Source of the DNA: JACCZX01 sp963801035
Lineage (GTDB): Bacteria > Pseudomonadota > Gammaproteobacteria > Burkholderiales > Burkholderiaceae_F
Direction of reading: 5' to 3'
DNA length: 64,000 nucleotides
Assembly: GCA_963801035.1 (NCBI GenBank)
Contig: CAWDDF010000003.1
Coordinates: 806,001 to 870,000 of the forward strand
In this document: piece by piece, positions 30,320 through 39,089 of the stretch
Position numbering within the stretch: the stretch's first letter is position 1
How the letters are laid out: every line of letters starts with the position of its first letter
Made by a program: the position numbers and the translations under genes
Notes under the pieces: model-generated
Seen by the model: the letters and a program-made list of their open reading frames with translations, nothing else
Told to the model about the DNA's origin: nothing
The model's database searches: none

Positions 30320-30572
30320 GCGTTGCGTCTCGGCCGTAGCACTTAATCGAGCTCGGCTTGAATTCGCGGTTCATCGTTTCACTCCTTTGGGGGAATCGTT
30401 CGGTATTGCGTTGTCGATGGACGCACTGTGCGCGCCTGCCCCCCGTTTCAGTCCTTCAGCGCGCTGAAACCGGTCCTTAAACGTTCTGAATCCAAGCCTG
30501 CTCGCGTAGAGTTGAAGGGTTCAGGGTTGAAGGTCTCTATATCCACGGCGGTGGGGCCAGTGAGGGCAACGG
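30320..30572. other. Gene-free region between sulfatase and decayed regulator
   Basis: 253 bases with no supported gene. It ends in a weak ribosome site before the ATG at 30573 and presumably held the regulator promoter. No terminator or repeat was identified. Confidence 0.4.
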
Positions 30573-32930
30573 ATGTCAGGCGTCCATCGTTTCGGTCGAT
30601 ATGAAGTCAGGCCCGCCGAGCGCCAGTTGCTGATCGAGGGCAAGCCGGCGCCGCTTGGTGCGCGGGCGTTCGACTTGCTGCGGGCGCTGATTGAACGGCG
30701 CGACCGTGTCGTGAACAAGAATGAGCTGGTCGAAGCGGTCTGGCACGGGCTCGTGGTGGAAGAAAACAACCTGCAGGTGCAAGTCAGCAGCCTTCGCAAG
30801 CTTCTCGGGCCACAGGCCATCGCCACCGTCCCAGGTAGGGGCTACCAGTTCGTGGCGCCGTCGCAGGAACTCGCTGCCACTTCCACTGCGCTCCCCCTGC
30901 GCGGCGAGCAGAAGTGCGGGAGCCGCACGGGATGCTGCTGTGGTCACGTCGGCAACGAATCTCCCGGCAACTCTCCGCGCCGTTATTAGGACGAGTCGAG
31001 CGACCTCGAACTGCTGGGGGCCTTGGTTGAATCGCATCGCTGTGTCACCGTCGTCGGCGCCGGCGGCATCGGCAAGAGCCGACTGGCGCAGGCGGTTGCA
31101 CACGCCAAGATTGGACAGGTGGACCGATGGCGTGTGGATGGTCGAGCTCGCCGGCCTGACAGACTCGGAACTTCTGACGCATGCTATCGCGCAAGTAGCT
31201 TGGTCTCAACGTTCCGGAGCGCGCGGCTGGCCTGTCGGCGCTTAGTGCTGCACTCGCTCCGCGGGTGATGCTGCTCGTCTTCGACAACTGCGAGCATCTG
31301 CTCGATCCGATCGCCGCGCTTGTCGACGGCCTGCTGAAAGAGGCCCCCGGGTTGCACGTCGATCGCGACCAGCCAAGAGCCGTTGAGATTGGCTGACGAG
31401 CAGCAGTACCGCATCGACCCGCTTGCCGTTCCCTCTTGACGCGTCTACGCCGGGCGCACGCGACTTCGGCGCGCTCGCCCTGTTCGTATCGTGCGTACCG
31501 CTCAGCCGCTCCACGCTACGCGCTCAGCGAAACACGATCTGCCCTTGGCAATCGACTTGTGCAAACAGCTTGATGGATTGCCACTGGCGATCGAACTGGC
31601 CGCCGCGCGCGTTCCGCTACTGGGACTGCGCACCGTGCACGATCGCCTGCGCGAACGATTCAGGCTTCTGACCGGAGGGCGCCCGGACGGCATTACGGCG
31701 GCACCAGACACTGCGAGCAGCGATGGATTGGAGTCACAGCGCTGCTCAGCGATGCGCAGCGCGCCGTTTTCCGGCGTCTCGGCGTGTTCAGCGGAGGCTT
31801 CACGATGGAGCTGGCGCAGGCCCTGTGCGCGGACGATGAGCAGGACGAGTGGGAGGTGCTGGAGCAGTTGGCGTCGCTGGTAGAGAAGTCGCTCGTGGTC
31901 GCCGAACGGGGGAAGCGGTTCGGTACCGCCTGCTCGAATCGGCACGCGCGTTTTCGCTCGAGCAACTCGCAGCCGTCAGGCGAAACCCGCAGCGGTGCTG
32001 AAGGCGGCACGCAGTGGCGATGCTGCAGTTCCTGCAGCGCGCTGACGACCGCAACATGGACAGCACGTTGCGTAACGGACGAGTACGCAGCGTTGGTTCT
32101 GCCTGAGCTGGACAACCTGCGTTCGGCCTACGCGTGGGCCGCGGGCGAGGAGGGTGATCGCGCGATCGCCATCGGCCTGGCGGCGCATGCGGGCGCGCTG
32201 ATCGACTACAGCATGGAATTCGTTGAGTGGCTGCTGGAGCAGCGCGCCACGTGCGGCCGGGAGTAGTGGACGATGTGACGACGGCGCGCTTCTGGCGCGC
32301 GATCGCCGCGACAACATGGTGGGCGTGAGTTACCTTAGCGGAGTTGCTTGAGGCAGCAGAGTGCGCCGCGGCCTCCTACAGGGCACTGCGCAGGCCGCGG
32401 CGCCTGTTCTCGGCGCTTCGACTGACAGCCATATGGCGACGGAATCAAGGGAGACTTCGACGGCGCGAAACGCGGCGCTGAGACGAAGACAACGGCCTTG
32501 ATCGAACGAGATTGGGGCAGCCGAATTCCGCATCGTTATCCTGCGGCTTCGCGCAGAGAGGGCAGCGGTCAGAGCGGCCAGTTCGATACCGCGATGTCGC
32601 TGTATCGCGAAGCGGCGAGTTTGGCGCGAGACGCAGGCGACTGGCGGCTGGAAGTGATCGAACGGATCAATATCGCCGACTTGCTGATGGGAGATGGGAC
32701 AGCACGATGTTGCCGTGTGCGAACTGTCACAGCTGCTCGACGAATTGACGCCAGCGCCGCGTCGGACTACGAGCTGGTTGAAGTGATGAGCACGCGGATC
32801 TGGGCCCTTAGCGACGCGGGCCGCGTCGACGAAGCCGCTGCGGCCGCGCGCGACTGCATTGCCGACGATGCAACGCATGAAGACGGCCGGAGCCCGCTCT
32901 GTGCCGCGACAATAGGCGTTCCGGCACGAC
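30573..32930 (+). pseudogene. Decayed winged-helix regulator with NB-ARC-like ATPase and TPR region
   Basis: One former gene of about 780 codons broken by at least seven frameshifts. The first frame has a complete OmpR/CadC-type winged helix (~1-100: FGRYEVRPAERQLLIEGK ... VPGRGYQFVAP). After that, pieces of a signal-transduction ATPase appear in changing frames: VVGAGGIGKSRLAQAV (Walker A, ~31048), VWMVELAGLTDSELLTHAI, MLLVFDNCEHLLD (Walker B, ~31267), LCKQLDGLPLAIELAAARV, and VLEQLASLVEKSLVVAE. TPR-like stretches follow (FDTAMSLYREAASLARDAGDWR, ~32580; EVMSTRIWALSDAGRVDEAA, ~32780). This order matches large proteobacterial transcription factors of the predicted-ATPase class. Clustered lesions suggest true decay, unlike the single shifts elsewhere, though a poor assembly patch is possible. 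Confidence 0.8.
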
Positions 32931-32941
32931 AGGAGTTCCTG

Positions 32942-34108
32942 ATGAAATGTGTTCTGGCGGGGTCCCGCTATTTCGGCGCCACCGTGCTCGAGGCGCTGCG
33001 CCGCGAGGACGGCGTCGAGTTCGTCTCCGTGATCGTTCCCGCGGCGGACGACCGCCTCGCCCTCGCCGCCAACACCGCGGGGCTGCCGGTGCACGTGTTG
33101 GAGAATCCGAAGCTGGTGCCCGGTAATGCCATTCCCGACGGCACGGACCTGATCGTCGCCGCGCACACACACGCGCGCGTCAGCCCTGAGGCGCTGGCGC
33201 GGTCACGTCTCGGCGGAATCGGTTACCACCCATCGCTGCTGCCGCGGCATCGCGGCATCGCCGCTGTCGAGTGGACGATCCTCGAAGGCGATCCGGTCGC
33301 GGGCGGATCGGTGTATCACCTCGCCGATGGCTGGGACGCCGGCGCGATCGCCGCGCAGGACTGGTGCTTTGTCGTCCGCGGCGAGTCCGCGCGCGAGTTA
33401 TGGGAACGCGCGCTCGCGCCGATGGGCCTTGAGTTGCTCGGCCGCGTGGTGCGTCACGCACGCGACCACGGCACGTTGCCGGCGAAGCCGCAGGATGCCC
33501 GCTTTGCGACGCGCGCGCCAATGATTCGGCGCGCCGTCGTGCTGACCGAAGATGCGCCGACGACGACGGTGTCGCTCGTCGCCACGGTAATGGGGCCCGA
33601 TCGGCCCGGCATCGTGCGCCTGCTGTCGGATCGGGCGCAGCGCTTCGGCGTGAATTGGGCGGCGAGCCGGCTGTCGCGGCTCGCAGGCGAGTTCGCCGGG
33701 ATGGTGCACTTCGAGGTGCCGCGCGAGCATGCCGATGCATTCGCCGAGTCGCTGCGCGGCCTCGAGGCATCGTCGGGATTGAAGCTCGTCATCGCCAAGA
33801 GCGACTCGGCACAGGTCCCGGCAGGCCTGCACGGCGTGGAGCTCGAGCTCGTCGGCGACGATCGCGTTGGCATCCTCAGCAATGTGACGCGCATCCTCGC
33901 CGAAGCGGGCGTCAGCATCGAGCACATCAACACGGAGATCGTCGGCACCACGCCGAGCGCACCGAGGACTTTCAAGATCGCGGCGCACCTACTCGTGCCC
34001 AACACGCTCGGTTCCGACGAGCTGCGCGGCCGGCTCGAGGCCGTGGCGAGCGAGATGATGGTCGATCTCGCCCTAGGGGACCGCGCCGGAAACCGCGTGC
34101 CTCACTGA
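32942..34108 (+). CDS. Formyltransferase-fold protein fused to two ACT domains
   Basis: A 388-residue fusion. Residues 1-~190 have the formyltransferase fold of Fmt/PurN: KCVLAGSRYFG at the start, HPSLLPRHRG with H96, and D132 in GWDAGAIAAQDW. The usual catalytic Asn two residues before that His is replaced: the sequence is IGYH with G94. Residues ~205-285 and ~295-380 are two ACT domains in the arrangement of the glycine-cleavage regulator GcvR (VMGPDRPGIVRLLSDRA; LVGDDRVGILSNVTRILAE). AGGAG at 32931-32935 precedes the ATG. It could be an amino-acid-controlled formyl or one-carbon transferase, or a regulator that uses a dead enzyme fold. An in-frame ATG at MIRRAVV (~33521) could make the ACT part alone. 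Confidence 0.8.
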   Translation: MKCVLAGSRYFGATVLEALRREDGVEFVSVIVPAADDRLALAANTAGLPVHVLENPKLVPGNAIPDGTDLIVAAHTHARVSPEALARSRLGGIGYHPSLLPRHRGIAAVEWTILEGDPVAGGSVYHLADGWDAGAIAAQDWCFVVRGESARELWERALAPMGLELLGRVVRHARDHGTLPAKPQDARFATRAPMIRRAVVLTEDAPTTTVSLVATVMGPDRPGIVRLLSDRAQRFGVNWAASRLSRLAGEFAGMVHFEVPREHADAFAESLRGLEASSGLKLVIAKSDSAQVPAGLHGVELELVGDDRVGILSNVTRILAEAGVSIEHINTEIVGTTPSAPRTFKIAAHLLVPNTLGSDELRGRLEAVASEMMVDLALGDRAGNRVPH

Positions 34109-34267
34109 GCGCCGGCACTGCGTCTCAGCGCAACTGAGTCGATTACTACAACCACATCTTGCCGCGGCGTGCGGCCCGACCGCAGTCTTCGCCGGACACC
34201 AGTCGCGACATCGGAACTCAAGCGATAGCCTGCGCGATATACGCACAGGCTTTCCCAGTCGCCGGAT

Positions 34268-34560
34268 CTAACGGCTGCGCTTGTTGTCCTGGCCGCCTTG
34301 GTTGCGGTCTTGTTGGCCCTGTTGGCTGCCCTGCTGACCTTGTTGGCCTTGCTGGCCACCTTGATTGCGATCCTGTTGTTGCTGTTGTCCACTGCGGTTG
34401 CGATCCTGCTGGTTCTGCCCGCCTTGGTTGCGGTCTTGCTGGCCTTGTTGGCTGCCCTGATCACGATCCCTTTGGCCTTGTTGCCCGCCTTGATTCGGGT
34501 TTTGCTGATTCTGCTGACCACCCGGGCTGCGCTGCGACTGATCTTGCCCGCCTTGGCCTT
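34268..34560. repeat. Short tandem low-complexity repeat encoding Gln-Gly blocks
   Basis: On the plus strand the region is a run of TTG/CTG and GCC/GGC words in units of roughly 12-40 bases. The units are imperfect, consistent with slippage. On the plus strand it reads as a false Leu-rich membrane protein. Confidence 0.6.
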
Positions 34561-34594
34561 GCCCTTGGCCGCCGCGCTGATTCTGATTGTTCAT
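34268..34594 (-). CDS. Gln/Gly/Asn-rich repeat protein
   Basis: About 108 residues made almost wholly of Gln, Gly, Asn, Asp and Arg, in imperfect repeats such as QQGQQDRNQGGQ. It has no hydrophobic core, signal or cysteines, so it should be disordered. The ATG at 34594 follows a clear CAGGAG ribosome site, and the frame is open further to 34642 without one. Despite its simplicity it is likely translated, because the composition avoids stops over the repeat and has a proper start. It resembles low-complexity stress or phase-separating proteins only in composition; no function is claimed. Confidence 0.6.
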   Translation of the reverse strand: MNNQNQRGGQGQGQGGQDQSQRSPGGQQNQQNPNQGGQQGQRDRDQGSQQGQQDRNQGGQNQQDRNRSGQQQQQDRNQGGQQGQQGQQGSQQGQQDRNQGGQDNKRSR

Positions 34595-34730
34595 CCTGTG
34601 CTCCTGAAAGCCGGCACATTGCCGACGTAGGAGTTGGGGCAATCCTTATTCCTACTTTGTGGCGTCCAGTAGCGCGTGGACGGTGTTGCCAGATTCTGTG
34701 CTGAGTATTTCTGACGTTCGGTCTGCGCCG

Positions 34731-35702
34731 CTACTGCTGGATATTCGCGGCTTTCACCACGGGTTCCCACTTCGCGCGATAAGCCGCGATCATCTTCGCG
34801 GTGGCTTCTGGTCCCGCAGCGACCGGCTCCATGTTCGCGTCGCGAAACTTCTTCTGCATTTCCTTCGACTGCATGATCGACTCGATCGCACTGCCTAATT
34901 CGCGCACGCGCGCCGCAGGCATCGAGGCCGGTGCGAAGAACGCATTCCAGCCGTCAGCGACAACGTCGAGTCCTGCTTCTTTCAACGTTGGCACGTTCGG
35001 TAATTCGGGCGCACGCTTGGCGCCGCCGATCGCGAGAATGCGAATCTTGCCGCCTTCGTGTTGCGGCAGCAGTGTGTCGAGCGTGTCCACCGCGACAGGC
35101 AGCTGACCTCCGATCAAATCGGTCAGCAGCGGCGCAGAGCCGCGATAACCGACGACCTCCGGCTTCACTTTCGCCGCATCGCCCAGCATCAGAGCAAAAA
35201 AATGCGGCAGGCTGCCGGTGGCGGGCACGCCGAAGTTGGCTTTGTCCGGATTGGCGCGCAACCACGCGAGCAGATGACTCATTTCCTTCACCGGCACCGC
35301 GGGACCGACGGCTACGCCGAATTCGTAGCGCGATACCTGTGCGACCGGAACAAAGTCTTTCTGCGGGTCGTAGCCGACGTTCTTGAATACATGCGGAGCC
35401 ACGACGTTGACCGCCGGGTTGCCGATCATCAACGCGGTCTCGTTGGCAGGTGTAGCGCGGAAGCCTTGTGCAGCGACCCTGCCACCGGCTCCGGTCTTGT
35501 TCTCCACTACGACGGTCGCGCCGAATTTTTCACGCAGAGCATCGCCGACCAGCCGTGCCGCGCGATCGGATGCGCCGCCGGGTGGATAGCCGACGATGAT
35601 CTTGATCGTATCGATCTTCTGCTGCGCGTTGACTGGAGTGAGAAGGACAAGCGAGCAGCTCGCGATGGCGGCTCGTATCAAATACAGCGCGACGTTCAGC
35701 AT
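34731..35702 (-). CDS. Tripartite tricarboxylate transporter substrate-binding protein (Bug/TctC family)
   Basis: A 323-residue periplasmic binding protein. The signal peptide is AAIASCSLVLLTPVNAQ, and the mature protein begins with IKIIVGYPPGGASDRAARLV, the Bug family's ligand-loop motif, followed by VVVENKTGAGG. It ends KWEPVVKAANIQQ. Bug proteins bind carboxylates and are very expanded in Burkholderiales; most, like this one, are orphans with no TctAB membrane genes nearby. A broken partial copy of its C-terminal end lies at 62549-62820. The ligand is unknown. Confidence 0.93.
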   Translation of the reverse strand: MLNVALYLIRAAIASCSLVLLTPVNAQQKIDTIKIIVGYPPGGASDRAARLVGDALREKFGATVVVENKTGAGGRVAAQGFRATPANETALMIGNPAVNVVAPHVFKNVGYDPQKDFVPVAQVSRYEFGVAVGPAVPVKEMSHLLAWLRANPDKANFGVPATGSLPHFFALMLGDAAKVKPEVVGYRGSAPLLTDLIGGQLPVAVDTLDTLLPQHEGGKIRILAIGGAKRAPELPNVPTLKEAGLDVVADGWNAFFAPASMPAARVRELGSAIESIMQSKEMQKKFRDANMEPVAAGPEATAKMIAAYRAKWEPVVKAANIQQ

Positions 35703-36028
35703 GCTTTTTCCTAAAGCGGAGTCGGCTGCAGATTGTGCCGTAACCGTCCGCTAATGGGCCCATTGCAGAGCAGCGCTGCGTCGCAGATCTCGATCCCAAG
35801 GACGCCATGGGTGGTCGAAAGCTTTTCCGATACAAAACGGAAACAAATCAGTCAGCAACGACATCGTCCGATTACAGCGGCTGTTTAGTCTTTCACCTCG
35901 AGTCGCAGTCGCGTCGTGTGCCGCCTATTGACAGGCAGGCCGCGCGGTTCGGAAGAGTTTGCATCCGAACCTCTGCCAACCGCGTATCTGGGTTTGGCCG
36001 CTGCGGCACGCTAATCAACGAGGGAAAG
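35703..36028. promoter_or_regulatory. Divergent intergenic region with a 12-base palindrome
   Basis: 326 bases between the divergent Bug gene and the TPR gene, so it should carry both promoters. At 35753-35764 lies the perfect palindrome AATGGGCCCATT, about 50 bases upstream of the Bug start, a plausible operator site. The region also contains one diverged copy (TCCGCTAATGGGCC) of the intergenic motif noted under findings. No further gene is supported. Confidence 0.4.
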
Positions 36029-37348
36029 ATGAACTCCGGAGCTTTGGTTGTACCTTCGATGCCGAGACAAAGATCTCAGCGTCATCAACGAGCAAACGAG
36101 ATGTCGGGCGCCACTCCTGCCGCCGTCGCGGCGTACGAGCGGGCCGTGTTGGACTTCCAGAACTGGCGGCGCGGCGCGGATGCCCATGTCGCGGCGGCGC
36201 TCGAGGAGGCGCCCGATTTCGTCATGGCGCATGCACTGCAGGCTTATATGCGCATCTGCACTCGCGATCCGGAACGAGTGCGCTCCGCGCGACCGGTCCT
36301 CGAGCGGCTGAGTAACCTGCCCGCGAGCAACCGCGAGCGTCTGCACTTCCTGGCTATCGATGCCGTCATTAGCGACGATTACGAGCGCGCCAAGGGTCAC
36401 CTCGGCAAGATCCTGGATCTCGACCCACGCGATAGCCTTGCCTTGCACGTCGCCCACGCGTTCGATCATCTCACCGGCGATGTCGACTGCTTGAACAAGC
36501 GTGTTGCTGCGGTGTTGCCGGCGTGGTCGAGCGACGTTGCCGGCTATTCCGCCGTGCTTGCAATGCACGCCTTCGGACTCGAGGAGGCGGGTGAATTCCA
36601 ACGCGCGGAGCGGACGGCGCTTGCGGCCCTCGCTCTCGACGACTCGAACGCGCGCGCGCACCACGTGATGGCGCACATATTCGAAATGACGGATCAGCCC
36701 GAAGCAGGAGTGCGCTGGTTGACCGAGCACAGGGACCGGTGGGAGACGGATACAGTGGTCGCCACGCACTGCTGGTGGCACCTCGCTTTATTCCATCTTT
36801 CGCTAGGCGATCTCGACCGGGCGCTCGACTTATATGACCGCCGGATTCGCGTCTCCCGTTCCTCCGACATCGCAGACCTGATCGACGCCTCCGCACTCCT
36901 CTGGCGCATCCAATTGCAGGGCGGCAAACCCGATCGCCGCTGGATGGAACTTGCCGGCGAGTGGGCTCTGCATATCGACGATGGTTTCTGCAGCTTCAAC
37001 GACGTTCACGCGATGCTTTCCTTCGTCGGCGCTCGTCAGTGGAACCTTGCTGGACGTCTGGAACAGGCATTGGCAGGGATGCAGCGATCGTCGACGCGAC
37101 ATGCCGAAACGACGCGCCAGCTCGGTCTCCCGGCGTGCCGTGCGTTGCGCGCGTTTGGTCAAGGAGACAATATTCTCGCCGTCGAACTGCTTGAACAGCT
37201 TCCGCCGCGCGCATACCAACTAGGCGGAAGCCATGCACAGCGCGACGTACTTTATCTAACGCTGCAAAGGGCCCTCCGCTTCACTTCGTCCTTGCGTCCG
37301 CGAGCATCGCGTGCCCGAATCGAGGCGCAGATCTCTCGCATGCACTGA
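36029..37348 (+). CDS. TPR protein of the TTC38 family
   Basis: A 439-residue helical-repeat protein that matches the bacterial TTC38-type family by its HHVMAHIFEM motif, the downstream WLTEHRDRW, and the C-terminal Q-x-L-G pattern. TPR-like helices cover residues ~40-420. No signal peptide, so cytoplasmic. The ATG at 36029 follows GAGGG; the ATG at 36101 is an alternative. The frame is open to 35807 but that part has no family similarity. The biochemical role of the family is unknown. Confidence 0.75.
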   Translation: MNSGALVVPSMPRQRSQRHQRANEMSGATPAAVAAYERAVLDFQNWRRGADAHVAAALEEAPDFVMAHALQAYMRICTRDPERVRSARPVLERLSNLPASNRERLHFLAIDAVISDDYERAKGHLGKILDLDPRDSLALHVAHAFDHLTGDVDCLNKRVAAVLPAWSSDVAGYSAVLAMHAFGLEEAGEFQRAERTALAALALDDSNARAHHVMAHIFEMTDQPEAGVRWLTEHRDRWETDTVVATHCWWHLALFHLSLGDLDRALDLYDRRIRVSRSSDIADLIDASALLWRIQLQGGKPDRRWMELAGEWALHIDDGFCSFNDVHAMLSFVGARQWNLAGRLEQALAGMQRSSTRHAETTRQLGLPACRALRAFGQGDNILAVELLEQLPPRAYQLGGSHAQRDVLYLTLQRALRFTSSLRPRASRARIEAQISRMH

Positions 37349-37448
37349 CTGCGCGGTAGTGGCGTCGGCTTAGGTGGCTCGACCTGATGGCGGAATCGGC
37401 CACTAACGGACCCTTGCGCTGTCGGCCAAAATCTGCTGTAAAGCGGTC

Positions 37449-37949
37449 ATGAGCCACCTCTGCCCACGTACCCAACGCCCCCTTCGCAAAATTCGCATCG
37501 GGGGAGTTGAACTCGAGTTCTCCGATGCGTGTGGCGGAGCGTTCTTCGATCGCTTCGAACTGGAGCGGTTCGACGATGCCGTCGAGTTTCCTGGCGACCA
37601 GCTAGCCGAACTGATGAATCGCCATCGCACTGGCGGCTTGGACTTCTCGCTGCGGCTGCGCTGTCCCAAAGATCCAGACGTTGTAATGATGCGTCGCTTC
37701 TACTCACCGAAGAGGCAAGTAGAGGTCGACGAATGTCCTGCTTGTGGCGGAATCTGGATGGATGCCGGAGAGCTTGCTGCAGCGCGAGTCGAACGACCGG
37801 ACGAAGCCGCCAGCCGTCGACAAACGGAAGAGTTGCTCGTTGAAGTCTTAGGCACGCCGGTCGTCGCAGAATTCAAGAAGGAGCAGGCCGACATCGAAGC
37901 GTCGACGCGACGCATCCGCAAGCTGTTCGGATCTTTCAAGCTGGATTGA
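37449..37949 (+). CDS. zf-TFIIB-type zinc-ribbon protein
   Basis: 166 residues with two tandem zf-TFIIB-like units. The second has ECPACGGIWMDAGEL, the family signature. The first (LCPRTQRPL ... SDACGGAFFDRFEL) keeps the CGG-FFD shape but has lost two of the four expected cysteines, so it may not bind zinc on its own. A helical tail (~115-166) follows. The function of these small cytoplasmic proteins is unknown. Flanking intergenic DNA has copies of a short repeated motif. Confidence 0.75.
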   Translation: MSHLCPRTQRPLRKIRIGGVELEFSDACGGAFFDRFELERFDDAVEFPGDQLAELMNRHRTGGLDFSLRLRCPKDPDVVMMRRFYSPKRQVEVDECPACGGIWMDAGELAAARVERPDEAASRRQTEELLVEVLGTPVVAEFKKEQADIEASTRRIRKLFGSFKLD

Positions 37950-38021
37950 CCCGCTGGCTCACGGCCAACAGCGGACCGAGATCCTGATCCCAATACCTGC
38001 CATAACTGATGTCGCAGGCGA

Positions 38022-38396
38022 ATGAAAAAAAGTGACCCGGGAAGACTTGATCGCATCGTGGCGGAGGCTCGTCGTCACGCAGACGAGCGCGCGCTGGGCT
38101 ATCGGGAAAAGGCTTTGAAGATCTACCCGTGGATCTGCGGTCGCTGCGCCCGGGAGTTCACGCGCAGCAACGTTCGGGAGCTGACCGTCCACCACAAGGA
38201 CCACAATCACGACAACAATCCACCTGATGGCAGCAACTGGGAGCTGTTGTGTCTGTACTGCCACGACAACGAACACCAGCGGCAGCTAGAAGCGACTGGT
38301 GGGGGAAGCAGCAGCTCCGTAGGTGGCCGCGTGTCGACCCACGCGCCGTTTGCGGGTCTCAAAGACTTACTTGGAAAGAAGCCACCCGCGAAGTGA
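38022..38396 (+). CDS. yajD: YajD-like HNH nuclease family protein
   Basis: A 124-residue protein with the HNH signature of YajD: CGRCAREF, then LTVHHKDHNHDNNPPDGSNWELLCLYCHDNEH. The CxxC pairs bind zinc and the HH...N...H residues form the beta-beta-alpha metal finger. The C-terminal tail, rich in Ser, Gly and Lys, is typical. The biological role of YajD is unclear; it is not part of a visible restriction system. ATG at 38022 is the only good start. Confidence 0.85.
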   Translation: MKKSDPGRLDRIVAEARRHADERALGYREKALKIYPWICGRCAREFTRSNVRELTVHHKDHNHDNNPPDGSNWELLCLYCHDNEHQRQLEATGGGSSSSVGGRVSTHAPFAGLKDLLGKKPPAK

Positions 38397-38551
38397 CACA
38401 ACCAGGTCAGAAACCGGCCATGGGCACGTAGATACTCGCGAGTTAAGAGTCGGCCAATAGCGGTGGTCCCCACGGCGCGATTGACCCGTTCGATCGAACC
38501 TATCGACTTAATTCATTTGATTAACAACGGCGGGCCATCCATATTTTGGTC

Positions 38552-38785
38552 ATGACCTACATTCGCAACGGCGGAGCCGCCATCAAGACTGTCACCTTCG
38601 CGATCGTGCATTTTGCGGTGGCGTTTTCGATCGCTTATCTGCTAACCCGCGATGTCGGGATCGCAAGTGCGCTCGCTCTTATCGAGCCGCTCGCCAACAC
38701 GGTCGCGTACTACTTCCACGAGAGAGTGTGGCAATGGCTGCCGCGAAGCGTGCCGGCCCGGCGACGATTGAAGTTCGGTCTATGA
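38552..38785 (+). CDS. DUF2061 family small membrane protein
   Basis: 77 residues with two predicted transmembrane helices: IKTVTFAIVHFAVAFSIAYLL and VGIASALALIEPLANTVAYYF. It also has the family's conserved YYFHERVWQ motif and a basic C-terminus. DUF2061 proteins are common and uncharacterised. The ATG at 38552 follows a weak ribosome site. Confidence 0.8.
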   Translation: MTYIRNGGAAIKTVTFAIVHFAVAFSIAYLLTRDVGIASALALIEPLANTVAYYFHERVWQWLPRSVPARRRLKFGL

Positions 38786-39089
38786 GCTGATTCACGAGGC
38801 GGCCAAAAGGCGGCTTGGCATCCCGAAGCAACGACCCAACCCTGAGAGGGGCCATCCCGTTCGTCCACTGTCGGCCATTGCGACAAGTGCCTTTGTTTGT
38901 CGCATGCCGCCAGAAGCGGCGTCGCACTCCCGACCGTCAAATCGCTCCGTTGCGGACGTTTCAGCGCAGGTGCAAAATGGAATCGCACTGTGTTAGTACG
39001 TTGATGTAGATCGTCGGTCAGCCAACAGCGAATATTGACCAATACGCGCAACTGCGCGCAAGATCGATCAATCACGATGGAGCAAGAAC
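38786..39089. other. Intergenic region with diverged short repeats, upstream of nitrile hydratase
   Basis: 304 bases with no supported gene. It contains GTCGGCCATTGCG (~38873) and GTCAGCCAACAGCG (~39015), two copies of a short motif found in several gaps of this window. It should also carry the promoter of the nitrile hydratase operon; a ribosome site (GGAG) lies just before the ATG. Confidence 0.4.

Noticed and set aside
34298..34630. Leu-rich apparent membrane protein on the plus strand
   Set aside because: It is the complement of Gln codons (CAA/CAG to TTG/CTG) of the repeat gene; the minus strand has the proper start and ribosome site.
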